Shown: positions 34,060 through 43,000 of the stretch, in pieces
How positions within the stretch are numbered: the stretch's first letter is position 1
How the letters are laid out: each line of letters begins with the position of its first letter
Assembly: GCA_019695345.1 (NCBI GenBank)
Contig: JAIBAE010000032.1
Coordinates: 1-45,355 of the forward strand
Origin: Bacteroidota bacterium
GTDB taxonomy: Bacteria > Bacteroidota > Ignavibacteria > Kapaibacteriales > NICIL-2
Direction of reading: 5' to 3'
DNA: 45,355 nt
Notes under the pieces: generated by a model
The model's input: only the letters and a program-made list of their open reading frames with translations
Told to the model about the DNA's origin: nothing
The model's database searches: none
Made by a program: the position numbers and the translations under genes

Positions 34060-37000
34060 ATGAAGACTCGTTACACTACCCACATCCTACTGGTATTGCT
34101 GTCGTTCGCTGCATTTAGCGGTGTTTCGTTTGCTTCCCAGTGGTATGTATCGCCGGGCGGTAATAACAGCAACAATGGCAATTCTGATGTAACTCCGTGG
34201 AGAGATATTCAGTTTGCTGTTAATAATGCATCTGTTGTTAACGGAGATACGTTGAATGTAATGGCAGGGACATTTGCTGAAAATGTGAATGTTTCAAAGT
34301 CATTACTAGTAAGAAATTACAACGGAGCTACCGTAACCGTGCAAGCGCCTAATACTGCAACTAACAGTGCTGTATTTACGGTAGCTGCCAATGGTGTTAC
34401 AATAAGTGGTCTGAATATTAATCCTGATGGTTCAAATGGTACAGTTGGTATCTATGCACTTAACAGGAATAACCTTGCTGTAGTTAACACCATCATTACA
34501 AGAAGTGGTGCCGGTGGAACGTTTACAGTAACGAGTACGAACATTAATTCTACATTTGGTCCTTCTGCAATAGTGTTTGTTGGTGATAATGCTTCACCAT
34601 ACGAAACTGTTACCATTTCAGGTTGTACAATAAACGGTACAGGAGGAAATTACTTTGAGCGTGGTATATGGTTACGTGCAGTAAATGGAACTGTAAGTGG
34701 TAATACTATTCGTTCCACAGATGCAGATGTAAGTGCTCAATATATAGCCGGTGGAAATGTAACCATTAGTAATAACACATTTAATGGTGCTGGAGTTTTA
34801 ATTGATGAACCAAATATGGTTGGTTCATCGGGTAGCGTATCTGTTTCAGTTAGTAACAATACATTTTCTCCTGCAATATCAACATTCAGTCAATCATTAT
34901 ATATCAGGCACAACTATGTAACTGATGCATCAGTATCTGTTACAGGTAATACATTCACCGGACATACGGTTGGTATCTTGAGTGGCGGTTCAAGAAACGT
35001 AACAATATCCGGTAATACCTTTACTCCAGCTTCAGGTTCATCATTTGCTCATATCAGAGTAAACAGTGCTTTTGCAAGTTCAACCGGAAATTACATTCAA
35101 AACGGTATTGCCATCAACTCAAACACATTTAACCAGTTCAGCGCAAATGGTACTGCTATTGAGTTAATGAATGGTAATGCAGGTGCATCCGGACAGCCAA
35201 CACCGGAGTTTTCATCGGTTGTGGTGGGAGCAAATAATTCATCGAGAAACTCTTTTGTTAATGGTTTACAGAAGTTTATCACCATGAATAATGGTTTTAA
35301 TACAGACGTAGACGCACGTGAGAATCTATACGGAACAACCGGGAACTCACCCGCACACTTTACTTCATTAACAACAGCAATGTTGTACGAAGTTGAAGAC
35401 AAGATGAATCATAAGTCTGACGCGGGAAGTTTAGGTCACATCAGATTTGCTACCGGACGAACATTTACAACACAAAATAGTTTTATAACCGGCTTAAGTA
35501 CTTCACCAAGCATACAACGTGCAATTGATGCTGCAAGTGCAGGTGATACCGTTTATGTAAAACAAGGAACTTACACCGATAATCTTACACTTAATAAAGC
35601 AATTACTCTTGCAGGTGATGATTTTGTTTCCGGACTTCCAACAACAGTTATTGATGGAAATAGTGGAAGTGTGATTACTGCAACCGGTAGCGCAGAGAAA
35701 ACGATTAGAAATTGCGAACTGAAAATTACAAACGGTAGCGGTGCGCGATGGGGGAACATCCCTAATAGTGCTACAAATACCGGAAACGTTGTAGCTGACC
35801 ATATTTTGTGGAGAAGAAGCAGTCAACCAATAGGGGGCATGAATAATCCTGGTGTGCAAGGTGTAGATATTCCTGCAAACATTGACGATGCAAACGACTA
35901 CGGTGCTAATACTACCGTTGGTCGTTTTACCATTTCTAATGTTATCGGTTGTCCAACTGTTTATACATTAACGTCACTAAATCAAAACCCATGTGAAGGT
36001 GAACCCATTGTATTATCAATCAATGGAAATCAAGGCGATGTAACATATACAGTATATGCTAACAACGTACCTGTAAATGCCTCACAATCTGTGGTTAGCG
36101 GTAATCGCAGATTTACACTTACAAACTACCCAAGTGGTTCGTATACCTTTACAGTACAAGCTGTATTGGGTACATGTACTGTTAATATGAGTGGTTCGGT
36201 AAATGTATCTGTGTACTCACCGCAATATCCTGTTTTATCACTTAACTCGTTATCGCAGTTTATTTGTCGTGGTGATGCAGGATCAATCACACTTATTCAG
36301 ACAGATCCTTTAGCAGTGTACACAGTTCGTGACGGTAATGCTGTTGTTGCGGGTCCACAAGCAGGAAACAACGGTAACATTACATTCCAGATACCTGCAA
36401 ACCTTTTCCCATTAAGTGGTAACAAGACTTTCTCAATCCGTGCAACCAGTTCAAACAATAGCCAGTGTTATAATGAAACTTCAAATGGTGAACCGGATGG
36501 GGCTGCATTTACAGTATATCCTCTGCCTGCAGCGCCGGTTATCTCAACAACAAATCCAAATGCTTGTTCACCGGGTGGTTTTGCTTCTGTCTCAGTTACA
36601 AATGCCGAGGCAGGTTACCAATATCAAGTAGTAGACGGTAACACAGCTATCTTGTCAGTTACTGCAACTCAAAATGGAGTGCTTAATATCAGCAATATTC
36701 CTGTAGCTCCGTCTATTCCTGGTTTAGGATTTGGAAACCGTAACGTTCGCGTTTTTGCAATCAATATTCAAAACAACAACTGTAGAATACCATCAAACAA
36801 TCTTGTTATTAATGTTAGCCAGCGTCCAGCAACACCTCAGATTGCAACAGGTACAACTGTTCAATCTTATTGTGAAACAAACGGAGGAGTAACAGCCTTT
36901 GCAGCAGTTGCCAATGGCGATCCATCGTTACAATACGAAGTACGCAACATGGCAAATAACCAACAAGTAGCTTTGGTTAACGGTCAATCAGGACTATTTA

Positions 37001-40000
37001 CAATCCCTATCAATGGTTTAACCTCTAACGGATCTCCATATACATTTAGAGTTTTTGCTATTAATCCTAATACAACATGTCCAAGTTTACAAAGCGCACA
37101 AACAACAGTTAATGTTAGTCCACAGCCTATACCAGTAGTAAACGTACAAGGTATAAATCAAACAGGAACTATAAACATTACAGTTTGTTTAGGCTATAAT
37201 CAAACATTTACAATTAATTCTTCCACTAACGTGGGTGGCACTTACCAATGGTACTTAAACAATAATCCAATCAGCGGTGCGACAGGTACCTCGTTTATTG
37301 TTCAGAAGGGAGTTAATTTAGGAACATGTACATTTAAACTAAAAATTACATCAACAAATGGTTGTACAGGGGAATCTAATATTGTAAATTTCGTAGTAAT
37401 TCCAGCCGTTGATGTTACAGCACAGTTACAATCAGGTGGCGTTACTTCAACGTTCTTTACTGGCACAACAACACCGGTAAACATTGTATCCACGTTAAGT
37501 CCTGTTGGTTCAACTGCTAATTATTCATGGTTGCAAAACAGTAATGTAATTAGTAATGCTACAACTGCAAACTATCAGGTTCCAGTTAATACAACACCTG
37601 GTACTTATCAATATAAAGTGGTTGCTATTCCTGCCTCGGGTTGCTTAGATACATCAAACACCATTACAATCACTGTATTGCCAAAACCGGTTATTGATGC
37701 ATTTGTTCAGGGTAATAATCGTAACGATACAACATACACCTTTGGAGTTAATCCACCGACATTAGGTTCTACAACTACAGGTAATAACAATCAAACTGTT
37801 GCTTATCAATGGCAACACGATGGTACAAATGTTACAGGTGCAACAAATCAAACCTATTTATTACCAACTTCTCTATCAGTTGGTGTACACAAGTACGCAG
37901 TTACCGGTACAGTTGGTGGTGTAACTGTTTACTCTGATACAGTTACAGTTACAATTCTAACTTCAGCTACAGTTGATATCTTTGTTCAAGGTAATAATCG
38001 TAATGATTCCACATACTTTGTAGGTGTTAATCCGCCAACAATTGGGTCAGCCATTTCTAATGGTAATGGCATTACATTTACGTATCAATGGTTCGGACCA
38101 AATAATACAAATCCTATTAGCGGAGCAACTAACTCTACCTATCCAGTCCCGAACAACTTAACTATCGGAGTGTACCGTTATTTCATGCGAATAACTGGTG
38201 GTGGTGTAACAATTGGCTCGGACACAGTAACAATAACAGTAATATCTCAACCAGTATCCAACGCGTACATCAATCCTAATGTTAATCAGAATGATAGCAC
38301 GTATTATGCAGGTGTAACACCTCCAACATTAAATACTCAGGTAACGGGCAACAATGGTAATCCTGTAGCATACCAATGGTACGGACCAAACAACACGAAT
38401 CCAATTAGTGGAGCAACAAATGCTACCTACAATGTTCCAAACAACCTGACTCCTGGAACATACCGTTACTTCAACCGTATCACAGTTGGTGGAATTACAG
38501 TTGCATCGGATACAGTTACAGTAACAATCTTAACAATGCCAACTGTTACAGTATCATCTAACAATGCTTCATTCTGTACCACACAAGGAAGTGCGTTATT
38601 AACTGGTGCTACATCAGGGGCTACTCCGGTGTCATATCAGTGGTTACTCAGTGGAAATCCTGTTTCATCTGCAACAAATTCAACATATACGGTTGTATCA
38701 ACAACCTCACCGGGAACATACAGTTATTCTTTAAGAGTTACATTCCAAGGTGGCTTGGTGATTACATCACAGGCTTATACAGTTACCGTACATGCTTTAC
38801 CAAATCCATCAATTGTATTACAAAGCGGTCAACATTTCTGGTGCGAAGGTTCGTTAAATCGTGGTGTGGCAACTGTGGTAGGAACATACGCACAATACCA
38901 GTGGTATCTGAATGGCATTGCAATAAATGGTGCAACTCAGCAAACTTATGCACCACCTGTTACATTAACTGCTGGGAACTATCAATATTCTGTTTCAGTA
39001 ACTGATGTTAATGGCTGTACAGGAACTAATGCAACAATAAATAACTTCTCAGTTATTGTTTATCCACAACCTATTGTAACAGTAACAGCAAGTGGTAGTA
39101 CTACTATTATTGTAGGTTCAACTACAACACCAACATTAAACAGTTCAGTTACACCAAACAATATTTCTGGGCTTACATATCAGTGGCTGTTAAACGGTAA
39201 TACAGTTACGGGGGCTACAAACAGTAGCTATGCCGTACCGTCTACTCTATCAGTTGGAACACATAATTATAAAGTTATCGTTGTAACACCAAGCGGATGT
39301 CGTGATACATCCGATTCTCCTGTTACAATCACAGTTATCAATCAGCCAATAATTACTCAAAATATCAACCCTGAGCCAACAAGAAAAGATTCTACGTATT
39401 TTGTTGGAACAGCTCAGCCAACATTAAATTCAACGTTAACAGGAGCGGGTGGCTTTACACCTGCATATCAGTGGTACAATGCAACTTCTGGTACGCCAGT
39501 TTCAGGTGCAACAAATGCAACGTACAATGTAGGCAGTCTTTCTGTTGGTAACTATAAGTATTATGTAACAGCAACCGTTGGTGGCTTAACCATACGTCCT
39601 AACGATACCCTTCGTATCAATGTTCTTCAAGCTCCAACAATTAGTCAGAATATCAATCCTGAACCGACACGTAAAGACACTACATACTTTGTTGGCTCAG
39701 CTCAACCAACTTTAAACTCAACTCTATCAGGTAATAATGGTATTACGCCAACATACCAATGGTACAATGCAACTACTGGTACTCCAATTGCCGGTGCTAC
39801 AAATGCAACTTACAATGTTGGAAATCTATCAGTTGGTATTTACAAATATTATATTACAGCAACTTTTGGTTCATTAACAATTCGTCCAAACGATACATTA
39901 ACAGTTAATGTTACAATTCAACCAACTGTTTCTGTAAATGCTACAAGTACCTCATATTGCGAAGGTAGTACATCACCAACATTAACAGCAATTGTAACCG

Positions 40001-43000
40001 GGAATAATGGGTTGCCTGTTACATATCAGTGGCGTCGCGATGGTGTTAATTTAACAGGTGCTACAAATCAAACATATACATTGCCAGCAACACTAACAGA
40101 TGGAACATATCAATATTCCGTAAGTATTACCACTGGCGGAGTAACGGTAGCATCTACAGCAACAACAATTACCGTTTATCCAAAACCAGATGTAACAGTT
40201 ACGCCAAGCACTGCATCATTCTGCGAAGGTACTACAGGAACTACACTAAACAGCAGTGTAACACCAACAGGTAGCTATACCTATCAGTGGACACAAAACG
40301 GAACTGCAGTTACAGGAGCAACAACAGCTACCTATCAGGTTCCATCAACCACTGCTGCCGGAACATATAACTATGCTGTGATCGTAACATCTGTAAACGG
40401 CTGTAAAGACACATCAAATACCAGCGTAATAACTGTAAAACCAAATCCGGTTCCGTTAACATCTATAGTAGGTGCACCATATTCAGTACGTTCAGTATCG
40501 TGGTGTACAAATAATCCTACAACACCATATGGTATCCCATGTATCCAAACAACCAATTACGATACATATCAATGGTCGGTTAACGGAGTTGATGTCTCTG
40601 GCGCAACCGGAAGAATCTATACAGTATTCGATTTTGCAACATTCGCACCAGGTACGTATGTATATCGTGTACGAGTAACACAAAATGGCTGTACATCAAC
40701 TTCAGCAGATAGCATTGTATTCTATGTATACGAAGTACCAAATGCGGTTGCGTCAATTCAAGGTCAGGCAGGAACAAGCAAATCTTGGTGTCAGGGCTTA
40801 GGAAGTGCTGTGTTAACCACAGGTACATTCAACACATATCAATGGTTATTAAATGGCAGTCCAATAAATGGTGCTACTCAACAAACATATAATGTAAGTT
40901 CTGCAACAACAGCAGGTACATATACCTATAGCGTTATTGTATCAAACGGCAATAGCTGTATCGATACATCAAACACTGTAACAATAACTGTATATCCACA
41001 ACCGGATGTAACAATCGCGAGCAGCGGACCAAACACATTCATCACAGGTGGAAGTCCAACGCCAACCTTAACATCAAGTGTAACGCCAAGTATCAGTGGA
41101 TTACAATATCAATGGTATGCTAACGCAGCGGCAATAAGCGGCGCAACACAAACAAGCTACGCTGTGCCGAACAGTCTCACACCTGGTACCTACACGTACA
41201 CCGTGACGGTAACCACACCAAACGGATGTAAAGACACCTCAAATACAATAACAATTACTGTTGTTCAGCAACCTTCAGTGTCAATTACCATGCAAGGTAA
41301 TGCACAATATTGCGAAGGCACTATACCAACACCAACACTAACAGCTAATGTTACCGGTGGCAATGGTACAGTAACATATCAATGGTTACGCGATGGCGTT
41401 GCTATCACAGGTGCAACAAATCAAACATACACCGTACCAACTAATTTAACGGCTGGGTTATATCAATATACAGTGTCTGCAACAACAGGTGGTGTAACCG
41501 TAACTTCTGGTCCTGCAACAATTACAGTATATGCTAATCCAGTTCCAACAATTAGCCTTCAAAGCGGTCAACATTACTGGTGTATAAATAATCCAACACA
41601 AACAGTACTTACAACAACTCAGTATGCATCGTATCAATGGATGAAAGATGGAGTGAATATTACAGGAGCTACAAATCAGTTATATGTAGTACCAACAAAT
41701 CTTCCTGTAGGTACATATCAGTATAGCATCCGCGTAGTAGATAATCACGGTTGTTCTGGTGTAAATGTGGCTATTAATAACATCTCAATTCAAGTATATC
41801 CTGCACCAGAACCAACAATAAGTGTTACTGGTCCTGCAACATGGTGTTCAAACAACCCGGGTACCACAACGTTAAGTACAGCTTCGGGTTTAGCATCTTA
41901 TCAATGGATGCTTAACAACACAAATATCACTGGTGCAACAAACAATACGTACCAGGTTCCAACATCACTAAGTGCGGGTACCTATTCATATACAGTACAA
42001 GTTACCAATACAAACGGTTGTTCAGGTACATCATCTGCACAAACAATTACGGTATTTAGTCAACCGGAAGTCACAGTAAATACAACAGGTGGAAATTCAT
42101 TCTGTCAAGGAGCTTCTTCACGTCCTTCATTATCTGCTACAGCGGGAATGAACACATATCAATGGCTGTTAAATGGTAACGCAATTACCGGTGCAACAAC
42201 CTCAACATATAACGTACCACAGAACGTAACTGCGGGTAGTTACAACTATAGTGTTGTAGCATCAAACGGTAATAACTGTGTAGATACCTCTAACACAGTA
42301 AATGTAACTGTATACCCACAACCGGATGTAACAATCGTAAGTAGCGGACCAAACACGTTTATCACTGGTGGAAGTCCAGCACCAACATTAACATCAAGTG
42401 TAACGCCAAGTATCAGTGGATTACAATATCAATGGTATGCTAACGCAGCGGCAATAAGCGGCGCAACACAAACAAGCTACGCAGTGCCGAACAGTCTCGC
42501 ACCTGGTACCTACACGTACACCGTGACGGTAACCACACCAAACGGATGTAAAGACACTTCAAATACAATTACAATCACTGTTCTTGAACAACCAACAGTT
42601 AACATTTCACTTCAAGGAAGCAACCAATTCTGTGAAGGTACTACTCAAACGCCAATACTTACTGCAACAGTAACTGGTGGTAGTAATCCTATAACCTACC
42701 AATGGCGTCGCGATGGTGTAAATTTAACCGGTGCAACAAACCAAAGTTATACTGTTTCTACAACCTTATCTGCAGGAACCTATCAATTCTCAGTTAGTGC
42801 TACTACAGGTGGAGTTACAGTAACATCAGGCAACGTAACTATAGTTGTATATCCAAAACCCGATGTAACGATTACACCAAGTAGTGCATCATTCTGCGAA
42901 GGTACTACAGGAACTACACTAAACAGCAGTGTAACACCAACAGGTAACTATGCATATCAATGGATGGTAAATGGTACATCTATCACAGGTGCAACAAATG